A model generated the notes under the pieces. That model had not been told where the DNA came from, did not search any database, and was given only the letters and a program-made list of their open reading frames with translations. A DNA stretch of 64,000 nt from Ixodes scapularis. Lineage: Eukaryota > Arthropoda > Arachnida > Ixodida > Ixodidae. A program made the position numbers and the translations under genes. Location of the stretch: NCBI RefSeq assembly GCF_016920785.2, contig NW_024609836.1:66567596-66631595 (forward strand). The letters are read 5' to 3'. Shown one piece after another: positions 44,500-55,065 of the stretch. Each line of letters opens with the position of its first letter. Positions within the stretch are counted from its first letter, which is position 1.

Positions 44500-45890
44500 A
44501 AAAACCAGTTGCAGATGGGTAATAGAATCCGTGTTATGTAAACAGGAAGGATAAAATAATGATAATACACGACTAGATCTTTGCAGAACACTCAGATATA
44601 CATTGTTTAGTATATCGGCGTGCAATCAACAGCACCATTAACTACCTTATGCAGGGACATCAAATCTCGCAACATTTGTCTATTACACAAATTGTGTAAG
44701 CCAATCAGTTTGTATAATCCCTCACAGTTATAAAATACTTTGGATCGCAAGTAACTATCATAAATGACACGTATAAAGTTTCTTGACCCAATAACGTACG
44801 AATTAGTCTCTCTAATGCAGTTCCGATTTAAGAAAACCTAATGGCGGCTTTCCACAACAGAGCAAAATATCGTTAAAAAAATTATGCATTCCTAAATTTA
44901 CTGGATATACGCGTTATGACAACAAACAACTGAACAACAAGCTGAAAATATTTGTAACATGATGACTAAATAAAATTTAGTGTCTAAATAAACACACAAA
45001 TCTCTAATCAGAGACACGCGGCTAACAGTAGTGTGTAAAACATATCACAATTGCAAAATGTCACGTGCCCTGATGAGAGAAATAATTTTTGTTTTCGATT
45101 CGTTCATCGCAAGACCATTAGTCGAACACCACGGAGAAATCAACCATACATCACACTGTAAAAAAAAACACTCATCTTCAGTATTTGTCCGTCAATATAA
45201 TTTAGGTCGTTGGCAAATAAAGGCATTTTTAGCATTTTTTTTACAAAGTAAAGTCGTTAAAAAAAATTAAAAACAGCAGAGGGCCAAGGTTGCATCCCTG
45301 TGGGATGCTGGACTTGGCCAAGAGAGGATCTCATAGGCAACTAGACACACGTACCAAGTTCTCGCGTTTAGAGAAGTAGCTATCAAAAAGGTTGCTCTAC
45401 CTGGGTTATTACAGAGCCAGTGATCTACATTGTCAAATATATGTCATGTAAAAGTAAACCATGTTTGTTTGCTCTCGGTTATGAACAATGGGCTCAACAT
45501 CATACAGAAAAAAAAAAAAATTCATCTCCACCAAACGACCTTTAAAAAGTCCGGGCTGTTTCGGTGAATTATTTTGTCGAATATACTCGTATAGACGAAT
45601 TATCTAAAACAATTTAGAACACTTTTGGAAATGTGCAAAGAAATACCACAGGTCGATAACTGCTCACCTTACTTCGGTCACCCGACTTAAACACTGAAAT
45701 AACAAGATGACGCTTCCACATTGCCGGGAATACAGCCGATACCACAGATAAGTTTAAAATGTGATGCAAATATGAACAAATCGCTTCCGCGCAGACTTTC
45801 ACGATAACACTCGGGGACCCATTTATACTCACAGATAATTTAGGCTTCTGAAAAGCCTCCATGATTTCACGCTAAGCTAGAGGATTGTAA
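44500..45890 (-). pseudogene. Decayed LINE reverse transcriptase
   Basis: On the minus strand, SPSVIVKVCAEAICSYLHHI, FPAMWKRHLVISVFKSGDR and YRPVVFL (45862-45614) give the N-terminal RT blocks. Further down, SIPQGCNLGPLLFLIFFNDF (about 45305-45245) is the conserved GPLLF block. Many stops and indels separate them, and similarity fades by about 44500. It differs from the LINE at 1-2559 and is much older. Confidence 0.75.
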
Positions 45891-45940
45891 GACCAAAAGT
45901 CGTCGCCTCCGATGTCCGTTATTGTCAAAAAAAAGTCAGC

Positions 45941-45941
45941 G

Positions 45942-45973
<32 letters not shown>
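45941..45973 (+). repeat. Poly(A) tract
   Basis: An A-run of about 30 bases. No retroposed body could be assigned to it. Confidence 0.9.
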
Positions 45974-45974
<1 letters not shown>

Positions 45975-45976
<2 letters not shown>

Positions 45977-47165
45977 TCGCAAACACGTTTGCTACCAAAA
46001 TTGGTTCGAAACAATAACCACTGACATCTGGTAATGCAATTAGCGGCGTCGTCGGCTGTGTACACCGCTGTCACCTGCGCGCACAACTGCTTTGACGTTT
46101 CACGTTGAAAAACCTCGCAACTGCTTCATCCATCGATGGTTTGGGACCACATTGGCTGTTGAGCGTGTCGTGCGAAACCTAATACGTATACTTTTCTTCG
46201 ATCGCATATGTAGGCCCCCGGTTCACGCACTCCAGCACAGCGTCCACCAGCTTCTGTGTATAGCCTCCAAAGTACAAAGAGAGTGAAAAGTTATTACCAC
46301 ATGTACTTTGCTTTCTTCATGTATAGACTTTTTTGTTCCTTTAAACTCGCATCCAAAACATTTCAGCTTGGCTTTTCTTCGCTGCATACAGAAAAATCTT
46401 TCATATTGAATTATTTTGTTTCTGATTTGAGCGTTACGAATATTATCTGCTGGTGATGCTCACCATATGTCACCTTTTCTTTGAAAGGTCAAGGGTTAAA
46501 GCTTATGTGCCTTTGAGCATTTCTGGCAAAGAAAACTTGAGGATCCCATCTTCATCAAGCTGCATGCCCGTGTCGGTATATCGGTTTAGGGAACGATGAA
46601 GCAATTTGAGGCAAGTAGATGGACACGAAAAATACCGCAAACTTCCACCTTTTAGCGTACTGTTACTAACATAGAATAAAACAAATATGCTGCAAGAGAC
46701 ATCTAGAGACCTACTGGATCTTCGACGAAAGGCGTGGCATAAGGCTACGTCAATTATTGTTACGATACAGGCAACAATTATGCACCCTAAATAGCTATCC
46801 GTGGGAAACTGTATGCGCAAAAGAACTAGGGGCGGGGGGGCAAATTTTTATGTTTCTGCATTTTACTGAAAGGGGAAAAAAAGAAAGAAAAGACGCCAAT
46901 AAAGTTGGTTTGAAAATAGATTTGACTTCGCGGCGCGTTTATCGTAGCATATATGTCTATGGGCTGGACACATTTCTTTCCCCTACGCTATGAACGAACA
47001 CTTCAAAGACAACTGGGCAGGACTAAGTCTCGTGCGTCTGGATATCAGTGGTCTATAGGATTCTAACTTTAAAACACATATACAGGATGTTCCAAAATAA
47101 AATTTACCTGTTTTTTTTTTCTTTTTTTACCACCCCGAAGGAAAAATCCATCAATGTAACCCTGT
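45975..47165. other. Unassigned region
   Basis: A minus ORF of 105 residues (46503-46820) ends TGMQLDEDGILKFSLPEML, which looks protein-like, but no upstream exon boundary or family is evident. Nothing else is recognised. Confidence 0.3.
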
Positions 47166-47169
47166 TTGG

Positions 47170-47430
47170 CAGTCAATGTTTTCTAGTGGACCGCTGACTG
47201 TGCCTGACTGTACGTCAAGCATGTCTGATTGGCCAACAAGTTACTCTGACCGACAGTCAAACTCCAGTCAGACTCCACTTGTCGACTTTCTGATGGTTTC
47301 CTGGTGGCAGTCGGCCAACGCGAAATGTCATCAAGATATCTTGATGGCGATTCTGATTGTACATCGATTGGCTCTGACTGTACGTCAAAAAGCTTTGACG
47401 TGCAGACAGACGTACGGTCAAAGGACGTAA
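47170..47430. repeat. CTGACTGTACGTCAA short-motif array
   Basis: CTGACTGTACGTCAA occurs at about 47205 and again at about 47376. Around them are GACAGTCAAAC, CAGTCAGACTCC, GGCAGTCGGCC and the inverse TTTGACGTGCAGACAGACG. A perfect 18-bp palindrome CATCAAGATATCTTGATG lies inside (about 47329-47346). Confidence 0.55.
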
Positions 47431-47705
47431 AGTTCCTTCAGATACCACTGTTTCGTAAAATCTATGAATACGAAAAATAATCTATGCACAAGAAAACGAT
47501 TTCGGGACGTGAGCCAATAAAACCGCTGATGTTAGAGATATGACACGCAGACGACCGACAACCTTGATCAGAAGCCCGCCGTACACGCCAGTTCGCTGAC
47601 TTCGCTTCACCCATAGAGGCTTCGCCGAGCTTTCATGAATTATCGCTCTCTACTCGTTTTGTTTGACCGCTTGCTCCAACCTGTCGATCCTGCCCGGGCT
47701 CTACA

Positions 47706-47880
47706 ATGTCATATGTTTTAGTAGAATTTCTACTCGACAAGACCCAGCCTGTTGTGAGTTCCGACGATGTAAGCGACTTTAGCGGTGTAGTTGAAGACGA
47801 CAAGCTGTACCAGGTCTACTGGGCCGGAGACGCGCGAGCAAAAGGATCGTTCTACGGCGCGAAAGTACTCTACATGGCAG
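47706..47880 (+). CDS. First coding exon of an unrecognised host-like gene
   Basis: ATG at 47706 opens 58 codons (MSYVLVEFLLDKTQP, then SDDVSDFSG, LYQVYWAGDARAKGSFY and AKVLYMAG), ending phase 1 at CAG|GTGAGT, a near-perfect donor. Composition is protein-like and unlike surrounding repeats. A pyrimidine-AG acceptor (ATTTGCAG) 75 bp downstream would continue AEASRIKRMVK for about 20 codons to a stop inside a tRNA-like insertion, so the gene may be disrupted. The short Tyr/Trp-containing opening that leads to AKVLYM resembles N-termini of BEN-domain-type proteins, but I do not claim that. Confidence 0.5.
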
Positions 47881-48003
47881 GTGAGTAGAACTGAAGTACG
47901 GCGAGTGGCGTACGAGTGATTTGCATAACATGCTGAAGGCTTAACTGCATTTGCAGCCGAAGCATCTCGTATAAAACGAATGGTCAAATCGAGTTTCCAA
48001 AGC

Positions 48004-48115
48004 GATGGCATAGCAAGGGGGCAATAAAGAAAAAAAAAAAGATGGCATAGCAAAGGGGTTAAGGTGTCGGATTTGCGCGCAAGTAGTCGCGGGTTCGATC
48101 CGCGGTGTTCTTCCT
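48004..48115 (+). mobile_element. tRNA-like SINE fragment with duplicated head
   Basis: From 48041, GATGGCATAGCAAAGGGG (A-box-like TAGCAAAGGGG) is followed by a B box GGTTCGATCC (48092-48101) within a perfect 5-bp T-arm (CGCGG/CCGCG). The 5' part of this head is repeated just upstream (48004-48020), separated by CAATAAAG and an A-run. A full tRNA fold is not convincing, so this is a tRNA-derived fragment rather than a tRNA gene. Confidence 0.5.
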
Positions 48116-48243
48116 TTTTTTTTTCTTTTTTTGTCTCGAACATTTTGTTTTATCGAGGCATTCGGCGGTATTTATGAGAGCGTATAGCTTTACTCTTATA
48201 TAAATGCTGCGCTTGTTGATTAAATTCCCTTGGCAGTGGCAGT

Positions 48244-48285
48244 CAGACGTCATCTGATGGACCATCAGATGACGTCTGATGGTCC
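48244..48285. repeat. Two overlapping palindromes
   Basis: A 35-nt perfect palindrome (17-bp arms CAGACGTCATCTGATGG and inverse, 1-nt centre, 48244-48278) overlaps a second hairpin (GGACCATCAGA/TCTGATGGTCC, loop TGACG, 48259-48285). They share the middle arm. Confidence 0.85.
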
Positions 48286-48344
48286 ATCACGCTCCACCAA
48301 GGCTGCTCACTGGCAGTCAGTGTCCCAAATTATGTATCTTGATG

Positions 48345-48740
48345 GAATTTTCAATAGGGGCAAAAATGAGCTATGCTCGGCCGAACCTCATTCTTCGCCG
48401 AAAGTTAGCGCTACAGGTCCGAACCAGAAGCCAAGGTTTCAGCACGTACCGATTTTTATTCAAAATTTATGGTGATTTTCTAATCAAATTCAATGAGAAA
48501 ATGGGGCCCATTTTCACCCATTTTCAGTTTGTGGCGCCATAGGGCACCATGTAATCAGAGCTCCATCGGCCAACCTTTTCCAGCTGACATTTTCAGAAAA
48601 TAATTTAAAACTTTTCAATGAGATATCACTTCGCGCTGAAAATTTGGAACCTGGTTCGAACCTCTAGCACTACCTTCGGGAGTAGAATATGGTTTCGGCG
48701 ATGAGTAGCTTATTTTTGCGGTGAAAGAAGCCCTGTAGAT
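48345..48740. mobile_element. MITE (copy 2 of the 31752 family)
   Basis: The arms GCAAAAATGAGCTA and TAGCTTATTTTTGC, then GTTAGCGCTA and TAGCACTACC, are inverse. The interior TGGCGCCATAGGGCACCATGT and AGCTCCATCGGCC match copy 1. Outer ends are less clear than in copy 1. No ORF. Confidence 0.55.
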
Positions 48741-48749
48741 TGTTTACGG

Positions 48750-49845
48750 GGAATCCTGTAATAATCCGTCAGTGTCAAAAATACAAAATCGGTTGAAGAA
48801 AAAAACAGCGATAAATATCTACCGGCGTGAAAAGTAAAGCTTAACAGAAAAGCAAAAGAAGCGGGCAAAACACAAATTTTTAGAAGTTGCTGTATCAGTC
48901 AGGACGGAATTTTATCAAAAGTATCTCGTTTTGATTCGAATTTAGTGATACTTTTTTTTACAGGTAAGCGTCCGTCCGTTTAGCGTCTGTCCGAAACATA
49001 TCACTAAAACGCACCGACATTTGAAGAAAACACAGACACGACCAAACACAGACACACACACACGGGCTCATGGGCACACACGCGCACACATACACACGCG
49101 CACGCACGCACGCACGCGCACATACACACACCATTTCTTTTCTAAAGCGATTTTACGGGCGACACTGCAGAGATTTCAACCTCGTCTCCCGTCGTCGCTA
49201 CGGAACAAAGTCATACTCTTCGCTCTTGGCACGACGCCAGGGAAGTCGGGTTTCCCCGGCGGCCTCCCCGGCATCCCACCAGTAATGACGCGACGAAAGT
49301 CGGAAACAGACTTCCGTGTTGTCTGCATGAAAGGCTTGTTTTCGATCTTTACTCGGCACTATCAAGGTGCTACACGTAACGTTGAATGGTTTTAGAAATT
49401 TTCACCGCGCTTTCACACTTACTTCACGGATCACTGAGCTCTTGTGGCGGCCGTCCGTGGCATCCATAACGGCAACCATGACGGCTAGGATAATTAACTA
49501 CGCCGTCCCGATGTACGTTACCGCACCATTCCAACCGCATGGCGTGACCGTGCTACAGCTATGGTTATCGTTTCTTCCCACGTTGTGGGCGAACATACGA
49601 CTTTTTTAAGTAAACACGGGAACATCTACAGGCAACACCTTATTTATTATTGCTGCAACCATTCCTTCTTGTGTAAAAAACAGGCAAAAACAAAATGCTA
49701 ATAAACAGGGCCGTATGATCATTGTTAAATGGTTATCCAGTGTATATGATATTTATTGAAATAACTTCAGGTACCTTGAAGAAGGACCTAAAATTATGTT
49801 TTTTTAATGATTTCAGTGATAATATTTAGGCTCTGGAACTGTGGG
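48750..49845. other. Unassigned region with CA-rich tract
   Basis: A (CA)-rich, ACACGCGC-containing tract spans about 49025-49132. No gene is recognised; the Thr/His frames across it are artefacts. Confidence 0.5.
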
Positions 49846-50599
49846 TGGTGAAGAAAGAGACCAGAGGGCAGTACGGGGGGATTAAAATAAAGCCGGCAGT
49901 TTTGTCCGGCCTGCGGCTGATATTCAAACAAAAACACATGCACACCTATACAACCCATATTCCAGAGTGCAATGTACAACGTACGGTTCTATATGAAGCC
50001 TGGCCATGGATGTTTACATACTTCTCCTGTCAGATTGTACACGAATTGCATAGTTTTCTTCCCCCTGTTTTAATAATTCTTTAAGTAGTAACGTATGAGT
50101 TAAATAGCCGTCGCGCAAAGCCCCAAAATATTTTCTGTGTTTCGCGCGTATTATAAGTGTATAAGTTAAGGGAGATTGACTTGAACCATTAAAAAAAAAA
50201 TTGTAGTTCGTTCTTTAGACTACCTAGTTTTCAGATATTTCTTTGTTTGAGTATTTTAAATGGCATTAATGACGACTGCTCGTATGAGTGCATATGTTTT
50301 TGTTTTCTGTAGGATACATCAATAATTTGGCAAGAAAAGGTGTACAACAAAGAGCCTAAAATAAAACTGATTCATGTATGTTGCTGAGTTAGTCGTCGAA
50401 AGGCGTGCTCAATATGGTATATGCTTTATTACCTTGAACATTTGAAAAGAATGTAGAGGAAAGCATTTTTATGCTAATGCAGATTCGACGAATTCATGAG
50501 ACCGCGCGCAACAATTTATGGAATTGATAATGACGCTCGAAGTTTTCTTAACGACATGGAAGCCGAGAGTGCTCCTTGGTATCAGCAGTTGCTTTTGTT

Positions 50600-50660
50600 A
50601 GAACGCTTTGTTCTAATTTTGATTACGCTTGTTATGGTTTCTGTCGAAGAACGCAGACGC
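50600..50660 (+). pseudogene. Relic signal-peptide exon (plus arm)
   Basis: The upstream leader GCCGAGAGTGCTCCTTGGTATC matches 21640-21610 in reverse. After a small deletion that removes the ATG, TTACGCTTGTTATGGTTTCTG aligns with the end of the signal peptide in copy A (GTCGTTATGGTTTCTGG). It lies about 730 bp upstream of the Kunitz exon. Confidence 0.45.
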
Positions 50661-51384
50661 CTATGAGCTATTTTTCTCCTGTACCATTCGTTCTTGGATT
50701 TTAATCAAAATATATTTTTCTTTTAAATGACAAATCTTACAAACTATTTGCTTATGTATTATTTCTTTGGCATACAGCAGTCGCAACGAACAGTGCTGTG
50801 GATGTGTCTCTTGATGCATTTTCATTCATTTAGAATGCGCAAGGGCGATAAATGTGTGCGTTATATTTTACATCGCGGGTATACAGGTGACGGTCGTACA
50901 GTTAGCGGTACAGCTGAACATTTCACGTGCAACTACCAGCCTATGCTTGTAATCTCATGTTGTGGGAAAGTAATTAATTTGCTACGTCATGGCATAAGGG
51001 TTGTTTTCAACTGTTGATATTGAATGATGAATGAGCTTCCTTCTTCTCTGCACACTGCTTTCCTCCAATCAGTGGGAGCAAGAGCGTCGTCCGCTCCTCG
51101 CGCGAGATGTTAAGTTCCCTCCTCCTTTCCTTGTGCTATTCTCCCGATATCTTCCCAACGACTATAGGAGTACCTAATCAGTGTAAACTCGTCGCAAAAA
51201 AAAAAATCAATGAGAAAGAACATATTGCAGAATTTGCAATATAAACTATGTTTAAAAGGTTGAAAATCAAACTCGAGACTCACCAATTACCACGCGTTTG
51301 TATAAGCTGTAGCTCTAATCTAAATTTGAGTGGCTACACAGTTTGTGGTCAGTCGGGGCATACGTGGAATATTTCTTTTTTACA

Positions 51385-51563
51385 ATTACGACTATTATGT
51401 TTCGCCCCGATTCCCGCTGATCGGTTGCTTCAATCCTCCATACACCTTCTGGTTCTTCGACGGAAGACGCTGCACGAAATTTACTACCAGCATTTACCAC
51501 GAAACAGGCAACAATTACCCAACCAAGGCTCATTGCCTGATAATGTGTCACCACCGTATTTCG
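51385..51563 (+). pseudogene. Kunitz-type inhibitor exon (plus arm)
   Basis: The frame is open across the exon: DYYVSPRFPLIGC, then TFWFFDGRRC, a stretch of 20 residues with the Kunitz features Lys-Phe after Cys, Asn-Asn-Tyr at the usual distance and Thr two residues on, then Cys, 3 residues, Cys (AHCLIMC). A donor TCG|GTGAGG follows. The acceptor AG seen in the inverted copy is changed here (TTTTTTACA), the first Cys is Tyr, and the Cys expected 8 residues after the third is also Tyr. It is probably non-functional, although the body is intact. Kunitz inhibitors block serine proteases and, in ticks, are secreted into the host. Confidence 0.6.
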
Positions 51564-51756
51564 GTGAGGCAGGTTAGCGTACGCGTCCCCACCGGGGAAA
51601 ACTGGAAGCCGCAAAAAATGCCTTTAGAATAAAAACAACTCGACGCAAATTCGACAATGCCTCGTGTTAATAAGCGAAAACATGACTATATGGAGGTAAA
51701 GTCAGGGAGAGGAGGACATGAAAGCGTGCGATGACGTTATCAAAGGGCCGGTGTCT

Positions 51757-51951
51757 GATTGGAAAGATTAGTGGGTAGACCCGCTGTCTCCCTCCAATCA
51801 GAGCGAAGGAGAGCGTCTTCCGCTCCTCGCGTAGCGTCTCGCTGTTAATCGCCCTATACGCCGGCATTCGGCGATCGAACGGGTTCGAACCAAGAAAAGA
51901 GACAAAGACAGCTAGCCTTTCCGTCTACGCCCTACCCTTCCAATCGGAGCT
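51757..51951. promoter_or_regulatory. CCAAT-flanked modules near the plus arm
   Basis: CTGATTGG (51757) and TCCAATCAGAGC (about 51793) bracket GTGGGTAGACCCGC. A second half-module (GCTAGCC, then CTACCCTTCCAATCGGAGC) ends at 51951. Confidence 0.4.
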
Positions 51952-52089
51952 CGAGGCTTTGACGTTCCCGCGGTCTCTCGTGTCCTCCTCTCCCTCATTG
52001 TCTTTCCGTACCGTATAACTGATGACCACTTAAAAAATCAAAAGCAGAACGTCGAGTCTCCCAAGCATCTCATTATGAATCCGCTGCCA

Positions 52090-52320
52090 TTGAGGATGCG
52101 GCATTCGGCAGATAAGACCGCTGGAGTATACAGGGAATGAGCTAAGAATCGGGAAGGTAATAAGCAGTTTCTTGCGTTTCGCAAGCTGCCAACGGCTACT
52201 GACAGTTGAAGGACGGCACGGCGCGGCGCGTCCTAAGCGTTTGATTATATCGCTGTGCACGCGATAAGATTGGGTCATTGGCCGATAAGCACGTTGAAGA
52301 ACAAGTCAAAAACGCCAGAA
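52090..52320. repeat. Inverted copy of 12305-12520
   Basis: See 12305-12520. It extends the inverted duplication beyond 52 kb. No gene. Confidence 0.6.
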
Positions 52321-52324
52321 ACGC

Positions 52325-53600
52325 GAACACATGAAGCCACTCTCTGCTTTTCTGAAGATGTCAGTTACTGTATACTTAGTTTCAGCTTTAAAGGATTGTC
52401 GGGTCCATTGTCAATTTTCGTCTTTAAGAAAACAATTAAATCTTATTTTATCTGTGTTTAGGAACACCCTCCGCGCAAGATCCGAATTTTTCATTCTTCT
52501 TCACGCAGGAAATTGGATTTTAAACTCTGCCCAAAACGCGTTCTCAAAAAACGGCATTTTTGTTGGCAACATTGGCAACCGCGGAAGGCTCTGAGGTAAT
52601 ATCATATCATGTAAAGAATCTCGTTGGGGCGGCTCCCGACTGCTGTGCTCTAACTTTTTGTATTTTTTACGTTCAACCTTGTTGCTCTGTCAGACTAGAT
52701 CTTCGGGGATTTAAGAAGTCTTTTGTTGTGCGGTTTGCTAAAACAACCCTCGGACTGCATACAAACGATATCCTGTCGCCGTGTGGAATAGAATCGAGTT
52801 GTCCGCGTGCGAATGGGGCCGCGACCTGTCAGGTTCCAAAATGGTCTTGATTTCGCCGCATAAACATATTTTGAAAATACAACTACTCCTCTAGCATCAA
52901 TGTTTCATGATGTTGCAAGACATTTAAAAGGTCTAAACGTCTAAATTTATGATAGAGCTCACCTTTATTGGTATGCGCTTGAAAGATCATGCATGGCCAC
53001 TGCCTGACTGACTTGCTTTTCTGCAGATTATATTGCCCATTGATTGGTGGGCCCCTTTATATTTTCTACTACAGAGATTTGTAAACGTCTTTAATTTTTT
53101 GTGCTGCTTGGTTCGTTCCATCGGATTCTAGCGTCGGCGCGTATAAACATTAAAAAAAAAAATTATGCGACAGAAAAGCGTTTTAAACAGGACCCGGGTT
53201 CGATACTCGGACCAGGCGGATTTTTTCGGTAGCGCACAAGTCACCTAGCTGTGTTTGGAGATTTGAGTTTGTCCTTTGTCCCTCTTGTTCCCCTTCTCCG
53301 TGGAATGTTTTCGTTAAATAGGTAAAGAGAAAAAAGTTATCATAAAATAAACTTACAAAGAAAAAAATGTTTAGAGCTATATTTACGGCGCGAACCGAAT
53401 TTGTAGTTGGTGCCCGAATTGAGCTTTCGGAAAAGTTGCAAACAGCAGTCACATGACTGGTCACAATAGTCACGTGGTGCTTGCGCTGCTTCGACAACTT
53501 TATATATGCTCTAAGAGTTACTTATTGATCTTCGTTTCTTTTTATTTCTTTTTGTGTTGCCCTTTTTTCTTTAACAAAACATTTCGGTGTTTCAGAAACA
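52325..53600. other. Unassigned region
   Basis: A GGGTTCGATACTCGG stretch near 53195-53210 resembles a tRNA T-arm and may be a SINE end. No gene is recognised. Confidence 0.4.
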
Positions 53601-53615
53601 ACAAGTATAAGGAAA

Positions 53616-54059
53616 TTGTCATTTCCGTTTTGTACCCATACGACTCAGTCCGGGAGCTCCGTTTCGCCGGCACCGCTGTCCGCAAGCACATCGCTGGCCT
53701 CCGAGCTTTCCGCGGGGAGGGTTGCCGTTCTTCGAGGTGTGTTTCGTAGGGTGAAGCCCGAGCAGTTTGATGCGGTCGAAAAGTCTACGCTTCAACTCCG
53801 GATTCCTAGCAGAAGACGCAGACTACCACTGCTACCCTCACCAGCACAGACATCCAAGCACACAGCGTGCTCTGAAGTTCAGCGGAAGTCGCACGAGGCC
53901 AACGAGGCTTCCGTACGTCTTTCAGCACAGCAGCCAAGCCAAACCAAGCTGCTTACTTCTCCTTCACTGTACCTTCACTCGGAGCGCACAGGCACTAGAG
54001 AGAAAAGTTCAAAGGAGGGCCGCTACACTCGCTTGACAAAAAATCGTCTCGAGCCATAG
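53616..54059 (+). CDS. Conserved unknown frame shared with 63235-63488
   Basis: The frame reads LASELSAGRVAVLRGVFRR, then VKPEQFDAVEK, TLQLRIP, SPAQTSKHTAC, RKSHEANE and QQPSQ. The copy at 63299-63488 keeps the same frame over about 190 bp with some twenty substitutions and no indel, though it has one extra T upstream (in the TGTTTTCG run) that would shift the frame. An AG just before GGTGAAG in both copies could instead be a splice acceptor. Family unknown. In copy D the sequence after CCAAGCCAAA jumps straight to the start of segment D, so about 1.1 kb is missing there relative to here. Confidence 0.35.
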   Translation: MSFPFCTHTTQSGSSVSPAPLSASTSLASELSAGRVAVLRGVFRRVKPEQFDAVEKSTLQLRIPSRRRRLPLLPSPAQTSKHTACSEVQRKSHEANEASVRLSAQQPSQTKLLTSPSLYLHSERTGTREKSSKEGRYTRLTKNRLEP

Positions 54060-55065
54060 ATATACCTCAAAATAAAAATAAATGTTTCGTTGCCTTTTTT
54101 TTTTTTTTAATGATATATTTTTGTTTTTTTATTTGGGTTGTTTATTTTTTTTATATTTATTTTATTATTTATAATAAGAATAGGGGGTATTCACTGCACA
54201 CCATATAGCAGAGCGACTTTTAGAGCGCATGCTCAGAACAAGCTCACTAGGCTGCTAAGACCTCCAATCTCTATGATGCGGAATGCACGTTGCAAAAGGA
54301 ATGTGGAAGCTCACCGTCAGCACGCGCTCAGCAGTCTCACACACTGCTATGGCCACCAGTGAATACTTCCTATGCACCTTTTTCCACAAAAGCGCAGCCA
54401 TCTTGAATGTCGTCAGTTCTGGTATGCGTTAAACCATCGTTTTGGTCTCTTTACGCCGCTGAAAGGTGTTCAAGAAAAAATGCGTGATTTTCACACATTC
54501 TTGTTTCGCCTCACCTATATTTGTTTAGCTCATTCCAAGTTGAAACTTCTGATTATTTTTTGTCCCCATGCCAGATACGGAACCCACGTGACTGAAAACA
54601 AAAGGAAACGCTAAACGTCTATAGTTTCGTTTGTGCTCTTCTAAATATGATTCATGATGTCAAAATTACTGCATGTTTGCGGCTGAAGTTCGTGCTCTTT
54701 CCCTTCCATTTTGGGACGAACCCGGACTAAGTTGACAGTTTTTTGTTCTTCGAAAACCAAATCAATAAAATGCAGTTTATCGAACCAACAATCATCATCC
54801 GCTAAGCTATAACTTAGGCGTACTATGTGTCTTCCTTACGCCAAGATGCCTACACTTCTGAAAGCAACGATGCCGTTTATTATTCCAATGAATACATTTG
54901 AATTCGCATTATCAAAGTCGCATTTCGCTTCAACGTAACATTGCACATGCACAATTTTCATGAAAAGTATATCTACTCCCGACGTTTGCGGATGCGGATC
55001 GGACGCGGATAATGAAACTGTTAGCCGCGCAAGGTTCTAGAAAAGGCGACCTGAACACTCTTCGC
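54060..55065. other. AT-rich region without recognisable feature
   Basis: A T-rich stretch runs from 54095 to 54170. No gene or repeat family is recognised. This interval is absent between the equivalent blocks at 63488-63495. Confidence 0.45.

Larger units (their letters stand above)
49850..51640. repeat. Plus-strand arm of the inverted duplication
   Basis: Collinear in reverse with 22400-20090. Contains the signal-peptide relic (about 50600-50660) and the Kunitz exon (51385-51563). Together with 52090-52320 it matches 12305-22400, where the gypsy-bearing Helentron-like element and other DNA inflate the minus arm. Confidence 0.65.

Noticed and set aside
46503..46820. 105-codon minus ORF with a protein-like C-terminus
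   Set aside because: No recognisable family, no clear exon boundaries and no paralogue in the window; kept only as a remark in the regional entry.
53185..53216. GGGTTCGATACTCGG, possible tRNA
   Set aside because: Only a T-arm-like segment is present; no A box or acceptor stem was found upstream.
53616..54059. Assignment of the conserved frame to a THAP or P-element protein
   Set aside because: The C2CH pattern of a THAP domain is not visible; without a profile search the assignment would be a guess.
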